Assembly: GCA_029721435.1 (NCBI GenBank)
Contig: CM056583.1
Location: 53,671,620-53,735,619, forward strand
Length of the DNA stretch: 64,000 nucleotides
DNA from: Gymnothorax reevesii
Taxonomy: Eukaryota > Chordata > Actinopteri > Anguilliformes > Muraenidae
Direction of reading: 5' to 3'
The translations under genes and the position numbers were made by a program. Shown here one piece after another: positions 44,925-55,663 of this stretch; within the stretch, counting starts at the first letter, position 1; the number at the start of each line of letters is the position of its first letter. The notes under the pieces were generated by a model. It ran no database searches and was not told the origin of the DNA. It saw nothing but the letters and a program-made list of their open reading frames with translations.

Positions 44925-47447
44925 TTACTCATCCATGGCTTTCACCCATTCTTTTGATTTGTCTGAGGTTACTGCTTCTGTAAAGGACACAGGTAGGTTA
45001 CATATCACACGGTAACAATAATCAATGTTACTCTGGGCTAGATCTGTGTATCTGTCTGGCCTCCTTCTCTCTCTGGAAGGATAACGGCTTGACTCAGGTT
45101 CACACTTGACTTCAACTCTTTGTGGTTGGAGATGGCTGACTTCAGGTTTCTGTTCTATCACATGAGCTGGACTTCTAGATCTAGGTTTTATGAAGTCATC
45201 ATCTTCAGGTATAAAATTAGTCTGTGTCTGTTGCTCTACACTTGATTTAGCCACAAACTTGACCAATCTGTGCTTCTGCACTTTCTTACTGACAGGTAAG
45301 TAGACCATGTATGCAGGACTGTTTTTATCATACCCAATGAAAACACATTTTTCACACCTTGGATCAAGTTTTCTTTTGTCTTGTTTATAAGCAAAACACT
45401 CTGACCCGAACCTCTGCATTCTAGACAAATTGGGTCGTCTTCCTGTCAACATCTGGATCGGTGTCTGCCCTGTGCGTCTGTTGAAACACCTATTTCTGAC
45501 CACAGCAGCAGTTTGGACTGCATAGGTCCATAGTTGTTTCGGCAGACCACTTTCAATTAGCATGCACCTTGCCATGTCAAAAAGTGTGCGCCAATTGCGC
45601 TCAGCAGTACCATTTTGGTGAGGAGAGTAAGGTGCTGATGTCTGATGTTTGATCACATTTTTAATGAGCAATGTCTGGTAATCTTTACCTGTAAATTCTG
45701 TACCATTATCAGATCTGAAACATTTCACTTTACCATATGGGGCAGTATCGGCCAGAAACTTCTCTGTAGCTAGAACAGTGTCACTTTTGTTCTTCAAGAA
45801 ATACACAAATACAGTACTGGAAAAATCATCAGTGAATGAAAGTGCATATCTGTATCCATCTCTAGACTCTGGGTGAATTGGCCCTGCCAAGTCTGTGTGT
45901 ACTAGTTCTAGAGGGGCCTTAGCTCTTACATCAGGGTCTCTGTTTCTGGTTTGGAAAAACTTCCCTTGAGTGCACACTTCACAATGTGGAGGTTTTTGTG
46001 TGGAACCCTTGATTTTCATACCATCCACAACATCTTGTAACTTCTGAATGTCATTATAATTACAGTGCCCCAAAATTTCATGCCAGGTCTGCATATCATT
46101 ACACCCCTTGCATTGATCATCATCACCTTCATCATCATCATCATTGTTTAATGTGTGCAAATAATAAAGTCTATCGTGTACGTGTATGTGAAATTTGGTA
46201 CCGTCTCTGTGGATCAGAACGTCCTTCCCCTTTTTGAACACCACGGTGGCTCCATTGGCAGTAGCTGCTTTCACAGACAGAATGTCTTGTGGATAGGATG
46301 GGATGTACAGCGCCTGCCTCAGTGTTATGTTCAGGTGTCTTCCTTTGCTGTCGATCAGACAGACTTCTGCATCACCTCGGCGCTCTGCGACGCCCTTGCA
46401 CCGCGTGCCGTCCGCCAGCTCCACGCAGTGCGACTTGGCCTGGAACCCGTCGTCAAACCTCACGAACTTCGCCAGGTCTGTGACGATGTGCGAGGTTGCC
46501 CCGCAGTCAACCATCAGGCCCCTCACGTCAACGTCTGCTGCTCCCTCGCTCACTCGGAAGAAGTACTCTTTGTCCTGGTCCGCTGTCTCCCCTGAGACCT
46601 TTCGTGCGTCGTCTCGGTTCAAACGCTGTTTCCGCCTGCAGGTCGTGTCCCGGTGTGTGGTGCTCTTGCAGTGGCTGCACCACAGTCTGCGCTGGCAGCC
46701 TCTGGCCAGGTGTCCCTGCAGGCCGCATCTGAAGCACACCACTTCCGCGGCGGTTCTCTCAGCTCCCCGGTCACCTGCTCCGGCGGGTCTCGCTTTCCGC
46801 TGCCGCACGTTCATCATGTTGTCATCTGCAGCCCGCATCTTCTCTGTGTCCTCGTAGCTTCGTAGCTTTGTTTTGAATTCAGAGAATTGCATCGTCTCAT
46901 CTCGTTGTGTGACATGTATTGCAAATGGTTTAAAGGACTCCGGCAAACCTTTCAATACCATTGCAACCAATAGTCCGTCACTTAATGTCTCACCGGCATT
47001 TCTTAGCGCTGTGATTGCGGTCTCTGCCCGGATCACGTACTCAGTCACAGTTTCACATTCTGACTTCTGCAGTGAAGTCAGCTCTGTGTAGAGGCTAATG
47101 ATGCGTGGCTTTCCTCTGCCCTGATAGTAGTTCCTCAGGATCTGCAGGGCCTCCCGCCCGTCATCGGCAGCATCGCGCATCACCAGCGACAAGCTCTTAT
47201 CATCGAGAAACTGGATGAGCTCCGCATATGCTTCCGCATTCTTTTCCGCGTCTTCAAGCAACTCGTCTGCGTCTTCGGTTGTGGGCTCTGTTAAGATAAT
47301 GTCTTTTAACCCCTGCAACCGGAGGTGGCCCAAAAACTTCGCCTCCCATAATTCATAATTCTTTTCTTCTCCGTCAAACAGGAGCCGCGACCAGCGGCTA
47401 CCGAGACTGCTCTTCTTCTCTGCAGCCCGTCCGCTCATGGTGCTCAC
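44925..47447 (-). CDS. Copia Gag-protease-integrase polyprotein (840 residues)
   Basis: Packages and integrates the element. Gag (UBN2-type) fills about residues 20-210. Two zinc knuckles of CX2CX4HX4C form follow (C238-C251 and C257-C270). The aspartic protease motif VDCGATS sits at 313-319. The pre-integrase HHCC zinc site is H456, H461, C489, C492. The integrase core has D519, D580 and E616 (D580 and E616 separated by 35 residues, DD35E). After E616 comes the GKR/chromo-free Copia tail to SRYPSRERRRPDRY. The start is the first ATG after the primer-binding site, 71 bp downstream. It ends at an in-frame TAA directly before MHSLKEN of the RT part, so the full polyprotein of ~1340 residues is interrupted. 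Confidence 0.96.
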   Translation of the reverse strand: MSTMSGRAAEKKSSLGSRWSRLLFDGEEKNYELWEAKFLGHLRLQGLKDIILTEPTTEDADELLEDAEKNAEAYAELIQFLDDKSLSLVMRDAADDGREALQILRNYYQGRGKPRIISLYTELTSLQKSECETVTEYVIRAETAITALRNAGETLSDGLLVAMVLKGLPESFKPFAIHVTQRDETMQFSEFKTKLRSYEDTEKMRAADDNMMNVRQRKARPAGAGDRGAERTAAEVVCFRCGLQGHLARGCQRRLWCSHCKSTTHRDTTCRRKQRLNRDDARKVSGETADQDKEYFFRVSEGAADVDVRGLMVDCGATSHIVTDLAKFVRFDDGFQAKSHCVELADGTRCKGVAERRGDAEVCLIDSKGRHLNITLRQALYIPSYPQDILSVKAATANGATVVFKKGKDVLIHRDGTKFHIHVHDRLYYLHTLNNDDDDEGDDDQCKGCNDMQTWHEILGHCNYNDIQKLQDVVDGMKIKGSTQKPPHCEVCTQGKFFQTRNRDPDVRAKAPLELVHTDLAGPIHPESRDGYRYALSFTDDFSSTVFVYFLKNKSDTVLATEKFLADTAPYGKVKCFRSDNGTEFTGKDYQTLLIKNVIKHQTSAPYSPHQNGTAERNWRTLFDMARCMLIESGLPKQLWTYAVQTAAVVRNRCFNRRTGQTPIQMLTGRRPNLSRMQRFGSECFAYKQDKRKLDPRCEKCVFIGYDKNSPAYMVYLPVSKKVQKHRLVKFVAKSSVEQQTQTNFIPEDDDFIKPRSRSPAHVIEQKPEVSHLQPQRVEVKCEPESSRYPSRERRRPDRYTDLAQSNIDYCYRVICNLPVSFTEAVTSDKSKEWVKAMDE

Positions 47448-47517
47448 AGCATGCTATCATCACCTGTACGTCGGTGGGAACATGCTGCAAAACTTTCTCT
47501 TGATTCACCTGGGTTCT

Positions 47518-47531
47518 CTGGGCCCATAACC
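47518..47531 (-). promoter_or_regulatory. Copia primer-binding site for half-molecule of initiator tRNA-Met
   Basis: Adjacent to the 5' LTR, the minus strand reads GGTTATGGGCCCAG, exactly complementary to the anticodon stem-loop CTGGGCCCATAACC of vertebrate initiator tRNA-Met. Priming by an internal tRNA half, not the 3' CCA end, is known for Drosophila copia. Confidence 0.9.
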
Positions 47532-47819
47532 TGTTGGCAGAGCAGCCACACAACGGCTACTGGTGTAAAAACCCACTTTGTCGGCACCGAACGCGGAGGA
47601 GAAGGAAGGAGGACGAGAGACGCTCAGTTTGCCTCACATGGCACTCGGCACAGCAACTGCTCACAGCTGCGTGCAGGAGGGCTCTTTTATTAAACCACGC
47701 CCACCAGACAGGTGGCTTCACCTTCACAATTAAATCATAATCACGTTAATGTTCTGACAAATAAACATAAATCAATAAATAAATAAACAATCAATAAGTG
47801 AGAGCACCAACACTCAACA
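47532..47819 (-). repeat. Copia LTR, 5' copy relative to the element
   Basis: 288 bp, TG...CA, identical in reading to the 43085-43372 copy. On the minus strand it should hold the promoter; A/T-rich ATTTATTTATTGATTTATG near its outer end may act in transcription start or polyadenylation. Confidence 0.98.
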
Positions 47820-47824
47820 GCAGG

Positions 47825-48154
47825 GCAGCTTGATTTCTACATTTTTCTTTCAGGATTAGTCACTGTTTTATTATAATAGTTACAATAGTTAACTAAACTT
47901 GCACAACAACAGTATGATCAAATATCCACTGGATCCTCAGCAGGAAAAACACTATGTTTAGTCTCCTTGATAAACTGCCCCTGGGGAAGAATTTGAACAT
48001 ATCAACAGCTGGTGCATTTGCAACTACTATAATTCTGAAATGCAATTCCTAATCCTGCAAAAGGCCATCAAGAGGCAATGCATTTACAACTAAAAACATG
48101 CTCCGAAACAGGTTTTAAATCAAGGTTTGTAACCGCAAGGCAGAGAAAAAATGT
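47825..48154. other. No gene recognised
   Basis: AT-rich flank of the Copia insertion; nothing structured seen. Confidence 0.4.
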
Positions 48155-48570
48155 GTTAAAGGAACAGTTTACCCACATAACAACGGAAAAACAGGTGAAG
48201 TTTGCAAATTCATATCACCCATTCTGAGTATATCAGCACAGCTGTATAGCAGCCTTCTCCAAAGCAACTGTAGTCCTTGGGAACTTGTTCATTAGTTTTT
48301 TAGAGTCAAAAATCAGCCAAAACCATTGCGCTCCTGCATCACAATCAAAGTCTCTTGAAGCTAAACAATTACACTACAACAGGAAAATATCTGAGGGATG
48401 TTGCAAGATGCTGGATTTCTTGTTTGGCCGGATAGCTCGGAGCTTAGTTGGGAAACAAATGTGGATTTGCTGAAACACAATGGTGGTTAACGTCACAGTG
48501 AGTTATGCTGCCATGGTAATGCATAGGCTGCAAAGCTTACCTGCTCCGGAGGAACTTATGTTCAAGTTCA
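48155..48570. repeat. Dispersed repeat fragment
   Basis: AAAGGAACAGTTTACCCAC at its start, then GCTCCTGCATCACAATCAAAGTC and GAAGCTAAACAATTACACTACAACAGG further in, is wording I associate with a common fish interspersed repeat. Ends are not fixed. Confidence 0.4.
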
Positions 48571-48676
48571 TGGATAGCTAACTAAGTGAGGCTTTATTGT
48601 TTTGCAGTGTCTATTTTGCCATCCGACGGTTCCCGTTTTTTTCCGCTATTTTGCCGTCACTTCTGCTTAACACGCG

Positions 48677-49512
48677 CAGTTGTCACAGATGTGGACTTAA
48701 AGTTTGTAGGCATACACGGTGTCGGCAATTCACGCTAAAGGGCTATTATGCCATCTGCCCAATTCACGCTGGAAGGTTATTATGCCGTCTGCTCTGACGC
48801 ATACTACTCCACTAGGCTATACTTTTACTACAGCCGTGGACGGCATTACAACTGTTCGCCAAGTTATTCGACTGTCGGATCAGGTATAATTTAACCAGAA
48901 GCATTTTTAATTTGCAGAGCACGCGAACTAACATGCAGTAGCTGATGAGCAATCATGACTTAGTTTGAATGTAATCTGTCGCACGAAAAATTTGTTTCGC
49001 ATCCGGTGTGAAAGCTGCTTAACGCAAAAAATTTGTTTCACGTCCGGTGTGAAACCTGCTTCACGCGACTATAACGCCTGTATACGCGTCTTTGCATTGA
49101 CTTTGAATGTGGCTAACCTGTCGCGCGAAAAATTCGTTTCGCGTCCGGTGTGAAAGCAGCTTGTGTATTCGGGTCTTTGCATTGACTTTGAATGTAGGCT
49201 AATCTGTCCTGCGAAAAATTTGTTTCGTATCTGATGTGAAAGCAGCTTTATGGACAGTACGCGACAGTCAGAGAGAGCTCTGTTATGTTATGAAAAAAAT
49301 ACAGGTTTTGCATACTGTAAGTTCTGTTAAGCAACTTGTCCGCGCTATGTGGAGCTAGCAAATCGATCACTTCTGCTGGAAAGAATTACCTATTTAATCT
49401 CCGCCTTTTTCGGCTTTATTAGCCACAACAGTTTCTAAAGGGGGATGAAATTATATCAAGGTAGTGCAGAGAAATTATTTTTAACCCGTTAAGTCCACAT
49501 CTGTGACAACTG
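48677..49512. mobile_element. 836-bp non-autonomous DNA transposon with perfect 24-bp terminal repeats
   Basis: The segment at 48677-48700 (CAGTTGTCACAGATGTGG then ACTTAA) is repeated exactly in inverse at 49489-49512. Inside are two 35-bp direct repeats (about 48727-48795, each with AATTCACGCT and TTATGCC) and four copies of a GCGCGAAAAATT(C/T)GTTTCGCG(T)CCGGTGTGAAAGC-type unit (near 48975, 49020, 49120 and 49208). The latter contain a CGCGAAA/TTTCGCG palindrome. No transposase ORF. Internal iterated palindromes would suit a transposase-binding array, but this is inference. Confidence 0.75.
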
Positions 49513-50180
49513 ACTAGGATAGCTGTATAATTTGGCTAATAGCATGTAGGTAATCTAGAATGTAATGTTGAAGATGCATTCTACTTGTGGTCAAGGAGTT
49601 TATGATACCAGAAATGTATAGTTTTAAGCCCCAGCAGTTTTTCAATCCTCAGAATTTTTTTTTTTTTTTGCAATTTCAATGGTGAATTCTCATGAAGATT
49701 TTTTATGTTTGCAGCTCATTTTCTCAACCAAAATCATGAAAATAAACTGAAATACAATGTAATTCTAAATGCTGCAAGTGTCTTTTCTGAATTGAGCCAC
49801 ATTTTTCCTCTTTATGAAGCTTAAATCTTGAATTATACAGCATTAAAGCGGGTAACCCATAAATAGCCAAATTTGGCTTCTGCACAAATCGGTTAAGTAG
49901 TTGTGTGCCTGCACTTTCTGTTAATGTAGGTTCTCTTACTGTAGATTATGTGGACATGTAGACTTAAAAAGTGATTTTTTTTTATCCCCTGGGGAAAATT
50001 ATACCGGGGCACAGCAGATCAATACTGGGGCACGTGCCCCAGCAAAATATGTCTGGTTCCGCCGCTGCTGTGGAAGTCCAAAAGTTTACGCATTAGGCCT
50101 TGGCTTTGCTGACTAATACTGCAGATCAGAGAGCAAATTTCATGATATCAGGAAGTGTTTTCATGACCGGTTTTTAAATC
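49513..50180. other. No gene; hAT-like repeat tip at about 49985-50055
   Basis: CCGGGGCACAGCAGATC ... GGGGCACGTGCCCCAGCAAAATATGTCTGGTTCCGCC resembles the end of a dispersed hAT-type element in fish. The rest is AT-rich. Confidence 0.35.
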
Positions 50181-50847
50181 ACTATTTTGATTTTGCGCAT
50201 TTCTTAGGGTAATGGAAACACACCTGAAGAGTGAGAACGATGTCCGAGGCTATTAGCCCAAAAACACAGTCTGCTTCATGACTGTAGACTGTTTGTGACA
50301 CAGTTTTGAGTCTTGTTGATACCAGCTATGGGTGCTTGCGTCCAGTGGCAAATGGTTTTATTTAGCGTTTCAATATCAATCGGTAACCTTCTATCCTGAT
50401 GGATTAGGTTGGATTCGCACTTCCACGTTGATCTGAAGGTCTGTATGTACATGATTATTCATGCAGTATGTATGAAATCGGTGACTAGTTGGTCTGAGTG
50501 TGAGATTATTTTCTTTGGAGTACAATCAAGATGAGAAAAGCTGCAGTTTTTATAAATTTATGGTCTGTTTTCTTTGGGGTTCCGCTAATTGGCCAGCTGT
50601 CAATAGAATAGTATTTTGTTGATTGCAGGAAATATTCAAAACTGATTCAAAAACTAACTGGTGACATCTGCCCAGCGATGGCCTTAGGCTTATTAGCACA
50701 ATGCCTCAAATATGAGTCTGTGTCACAAACAGTGTAAGGTCACGAAGCAGACTGTTTTTCTTTTAGGGGGCTACTGATTTCGGACATTGTCCACACTTTC
50801 TGTGTGCATTTGCATTAACCTTCGAAACGTGCAAAATCTAAATAGCG
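50181..50847. mobile_element. Foldback element with ~120-bp diverged arms
   Basis: The left arm (50181-50302) and right arm (about 50718-50847) are inverted copies. Both contain CTATTTNGATTTTGC at the tip, then GTCCGA, TAGCCC, CAGTCTGCTTC(A/G)TGAC and CTGTTTGTGACACAG going inward. Mismatches and small indels show age. The ~415-bp interior has no ORF. Superfamily unknown. Confidence 0.75.
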
Positions 50848-51133
50848 AAATTAAAAAAGATAAATAATAATAATCATTATTATTATAAGCTGTCCTACTG
50901 TCCTTCAGTGAAAGAATTTCTTGAAACTTTGTGCAAACGAACTTGGCATACTACACCTATGTTTTACCAAATATTTAGGGTGGATTACTTTGGGAACTAT
51001 ATTAATTTTAATGTTAAACTTTCAATTTGTGATGAAAAAATTTAGCCAAATTATGCTTTTTACGGCTTCAATTCCTCCTGAGTCTCATATTTTCAAAGAA
51101 ATTACGCCATGTTTGGTGTCAAATTGTTCCTTG

Positions 51134-53364
51134 GGCACACTTAAAAATGTTGGGTAAAAAACAACCCAATTTGGGTAATTTCCCAACCCAGCACTGGTTA
51201 AATATTGGACAGAACACACGCTGGGTTAATTTAACCTAACAAATTGGGTTGGTTCCCTTAATATAACAATTGGGTTGTTTATACAACCCAATTGGTTTGT
51301 TCATATAACCCAATTAAGGGTTATATTGGGTTGGCAATATATAATTATTAAAATTACAATTATAATAATTATTTATTATTCTTATTATTATTAAATAAGA
51401 ATAAAAATAAATAAAACACGATACAGTTCAAGGAAGAGTATGAGTGAAATAACACAATATAATAATATCAATAATAATAATAATAATGATAGAATTTATG
51501 TTTCACGCACATTTCATTTGAAGGACAAATCTTTAAGTGCTAAATAAAATAATATAATATAGACTAGTATTTGACACTTCTCAGCAAGTATTATTTTGTA
51601 CCTAAAATAAAAAATAAGAATAATAAAAAATACTTATAATAGAATATAATGTAATATAATATAAGCCTATATGTAAGTGCCATGAAACTGATTTAATAGA
51701 TAATTTAAGAATAATCTTCTTAGCACAAAAACATTCAGTGGCTGATTGCCAAATGTCACTTTCATCATCTTGCTGATGTCTTACAAACAAAAACATCTTT
51801 TGTTTTCTTGTCCTGACATAAGCTCGTAATAAGCTAGTTTCAATTATGTTATCTTAAGAGATACATCAAACTCAACATGTTCATTACAGTTAAATAATAT
51901 AAAACAACTTCTCGCTTATGAAATGTTATTCCTTGTTTCTTGGTTTCGTCCTTTCTTTCACAGGAACCTCCATAAGCAGCCCAAAGTCTGGCATTTTGGT
52001 GCCAGTCAAATGCACAGGGGTTTGACCGGGTCTGACTGCTTGTGAGAAACCCCGACCCAAGATGGCGGCCGTGTTGACGTGTCTGACAAGCCTGTATGCA
52101 GCATCTACATGTAAATATCTATGCAGTAGACCAAGGTTGGCTAGCTAGCTGAAGCCTGCTAGCATGCAGTGGGCTAGCTAAAAAACACCAATTCACCACC
52201 GCGCTCAGATTAATTCATAAGATTTTTTATTTTTATATCACTCTCCCACTTAAGTGACAACTAACATTGGCCTCCTAACTATAATACATAATGCATTTCT
52301 CTTATCATTTCGAGTGACAACAACATAGTTTGGTTATTAAATAGCTAGTCAGCTAACATGTTAGCTTGCTGCGTTTGAGGATATGAAGCTTATGCTACTA
52401 ATGTTAGCCAACAGCTTGCTAACGTACCCATCGATTCCTGAGGCTAGTACTCAACAGTGCTTCACGAACTTACATCTTAACAACTATATGAAGCTTGATA
52501 TAATAAACTCAACTAAATGGTAATAGAACAGTAGACATGTAACAAACTTTGGTTTGTACTGGATTGATCCAGAGAAGCCAAGTCTCAACGTCTTAGGCAG
52601 TAGTAGTGACATTCACAACTTTTTCCGTAGTCAGCAATTATTCAATCAACGCGCACTGAAGAAATATACTCGTGTAATTGAAGTCATTGTGCAGCAAGTT
52701 AATCAGTATCACATGCATTACGGTGGATGTCCCCACTAGTGACAGTAAAATCGATTATGACTGTGGAATTCTCAGGCTTGTCTTTACTGACGGATTGACC
52801 GCAATGGAATTGCATAAAAACGTGTCAAACAGTCTTATTTCATTAAAACAATTTAAATGATCATGGAACACATGCATTTTCCATTGTTGTCAGAGTAAAG
52901 GGAAGCACAGGAAGTCCGGAGTCATAATCGCTTTCCATGATACTTGAGATGAGGTGCTCCTGTATGCAAGTGAAACGGAAACTTCAATGCACAAGGATTG
53001 TGGACTACGGTGAATAAGCCTAAAAATGCGTAGGACCTACGTCGAATGCGTGAGACTTGGCATCTCTGTTGATCATCAGATGAGATGAGTGGTCTGAACA
53101 TAACCAACTGTCAGGGTCGAGTTCGTGGGTGGTGCTTAGTTGCGCATGCCCGAACGTCAACCCAAGGTGTTGGGTAGTCCAAAATAAACAAACAAAACAT
53201 TATAGAAATTACAACCCAACAGCTAATAACTCCATTCCCAACAGAAATAATCTAGCGAATTGGGTTCTCAGAATACACAGTTCAATGAAAATAACCCAAT
53301 TAAATTAACCAACAGGCTTAACCTAGCAGTTGGGTTGAAAAAACAACCCAGCAGTTCTTTGGGT
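51134..53364. mobile_element. Large inverted-repeat element with AACCCAA-rich ends
   Basis: The left end (CACACTTAAAAATGTTGGGT, about 51136) and right end (reversed ACCCAAAGAACTGCTGGGTT, about 53363) are related. Both are followed inward by ~200 bp dense in TTGGGTT/AACCCAA words (51150-51335 and 53165-53352). This is the layout of a fish DNA-transposon family with subterminal iterated motifs. The 1.8-kb interior contains AT-rich simple sequence, a CpG-rich segment with AAGATGGCGGCC (52060) and GCTAGCTAGC-type words, but no transposase. ORFs such as 52554-52739 are unrecognised. Confidence 0.65.
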
Positions 53365-55660
53365 GGAATGGCAGCAACAATAACAGTTATAAATTTTAGA
53401 ATTAGCACTCCAATAATTGGGAGTTATTCATTGATTTATCCCCAAATGTTGGTTTTAGGGGGGGGGGGGGTGCTCATCTAAATTTTGCCATAATTTTTCT
53501 ATGAATGATCCAGTTTATATACAGGGGAGGGTTTGATGAAAAGTTGTCCCTTGGGGAAATGGAGACTTGTACATACATTTAGACTTGTATAATAACTCTC
53601 CAAAATGATAACTGCATTCATACATTTTTCTAATATTCTTGTGAACATCAATATCTACTTTTCAATTCACAAAGTGCTTTCTGATAATGTTTCTTAAATG
53701 AATGCAGCAACAACTGATAGTCTGTTCAGATATCAGGTTGTTCAGGTGGGACAAAAGTTATTCTGTTAACAAGATCCAGCTTATGACAGTACTTGGACTA
53801 GGAATCAAGGCTTGCGTTATGCTGAGGGAGCTGAGGGCTGAACAATGCTGGTGTGACAGTAGGCTTCAATGTAAAGGACATCTCATGCACATTGTCTATC
53901 ATTACAGGAGACCCCAGGGCTTGCATGCCTGAGTGATTTCTCCAAGGCTTACTGGCTGCAAAGGGAAATGTAGATGATGCATGACCCAATTAGTCATCCA
54001 ATTATATGAAAAAATACAGAAAAAGAAGCCTGCATTTTCTTTGGGGGCAATCACATATTTGATACTTAGCGCTTCTAGCTTAACCTTTAGACCCAGGAAG
54101 TACAAAGAACAAAAAGGTGCCCGTTTTCTAGTAATGGGGAAAAAAATAAATTTTGTCAGAATTGATGCAATTCAATCTGTGGCTCTTCAAAACAGTCGAC
54201 TAAGCAAAAGCAAAGGCAACTCTCCCACCCAGTGTCTCTCTCATTTACATGCCTCTCTGCACTGTAAAGACTATGCGTCCCTTTCAATGAAAAGGAATTA
54301 GTTCAAAACAGAGCTGACCCATGTGATTTGACTAGGCCTTTCCAGGGAAGTGTTTCATGAGCCGTACATTATTCTCTGCTACCCAGAGAAGCGGGTTTTC
54401 AGTTTTCACTGATTAGCAAGGACCGATAATTTATATACTGGCCTGGGTTCATTCAAATGTTTGAGCAGATTCAATCAAAATGTGTTTACTTCTGAGTAGC
54501 AATAAAGACCAATGCTCATATTTATTTTTTATGAAACAGTCAATTTCTTCATTTTGCTGACTGCCTTCACAAACTGACAATCAATTTTCTTTTTCACCAT
54601 TTATCATGCAAGACTTGCAAATACATAATTAGGACAAATATTTTCCTTAAATATGCCGTAGCAGTACGTCCAGGGGCCAAAATTGTTCAATGTGTTTTCA
54701 AGCATGACAGTTCCTACTCACCGTATGTAAACCAGTACGACACAGCAACACTATCATTCCACGTGTGATTATGCGAGAAATATAGAACTGCCGGAAGAGA
54801 CATTAAAATTTTTGGATCCTCAATCTGTGAAGTAGTGTCTTCCCAAAGATCTTTTTATATGGGTGATTCACTGAAATCTGTCAGTGTTTTCTTCATGTAC
54901 TGTACTTGTTCTGCTTAATGTCTTGGATTCAGTATTCTTTAAAAGGTAAATACATATTCCACAGTATCTCAGAAATGATGATGGGTATGTCATGTGAGAT
55001 AAATATGAATTATTACCACCTAATTATACACAAACTGGGAACATCCTCACATTGGCAATATATGAAATTGTGCATGCTCTTGAGTGGAAAAAGATAATAT
55101 TCCTACCTTTGTTGGTGCATTTTTTGAAAATTATTATTTAATATGTCAGTTTTCTAGTGCAGCAGGAAGTCTTCTTATAGACTTTGACAGCGGCATAAAC
55201 CCAAGGCATTGTGTGCAGCCTTACTGAATGAAAGTCAATGGATGCTGTCAGAAACACCTACTCACAAAAGCTCTTGAGTTCAAACATCCAATATAATATT
55301 GTAGCTGTGCTGTGTTTCTAATGTGGGCTTCGAAAATTCACTACTGCCATTATTGGCAAAGTATTTAGAGGATGTGCTCAAATCATAGGGCGTAAATATT
55401 CTATCTGATCACCGATATCCCAAATTGTCAAGACCACTAGTCCCTACTGAGCTTGTTTGCAAAGGGTATCAGTGAAATCTATTCATACATGAAAGTCATT
55501 AATTCATTTTTGTCTGCTACATTCTTTTTGCAAATATTCAGAATCAGACCACAAATGCACCCTGACGTACATATCCACAAGTCTCTTTAACAATAGGATA
55601 CCTGCACACACAAAGTTAAGCAAAGAAGACACTTGATCCGTCGGGAAAAAATATTTAAAA
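53365..55660. other. No gene recognised
   Basis: AT-rich unique-looking DNA; a 13-base G run at 53459-53471. Short ORFs (for example 53702-53932, 53981-54301) have no motifs. Confidence 0.4.
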
Positions 55661-55663
55661 ATA

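Larger units (their letters stand above)
43085..47819 (-). mobile_element. Full-length Ty1/Copia LTR retrotransposon
   Basis: 4735 bp, bounded by two LTRs of 288 bp each that read identically and a 5-bp target duplication GCAGG (43080-43084 and 47820-47824). On the minus strand the order is LTR, primer-binding site, gag, protease, integrase, reverse transcriptase, RNase H, polypurine tract, LTR. Integrase before reverse transcriptase defines Copia. The protein most resembles the animal (fish-type) Copia lineages. Identical LTRs indicate a very recent insertion, yet the coding region has one stop and one frameshift. Confidence 0.98.

Noticed and set aside
46155..47091. Plus-strand ORFs of up to 184 codons
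   Set aside because: They lie opposite the Copia gag-integrase frame, lack motifs, and are antisense shadows.
43085..47819. Endogenous retrovirus
   Set aside because: Integrase precedes reverse transcriptase, there is no envelope gene, and the target duplication is 5 bp with an internal tRNA-Met site; this is Copia.
48960..49250. Simple tandem satellite
   Set aside because: The four CGCGAAA-type units are unevenly spaced (about 42, 100 and 88 bp) and lie within perfect 24-bp terminal repeats, so they are better seen as internal motifs of one element.
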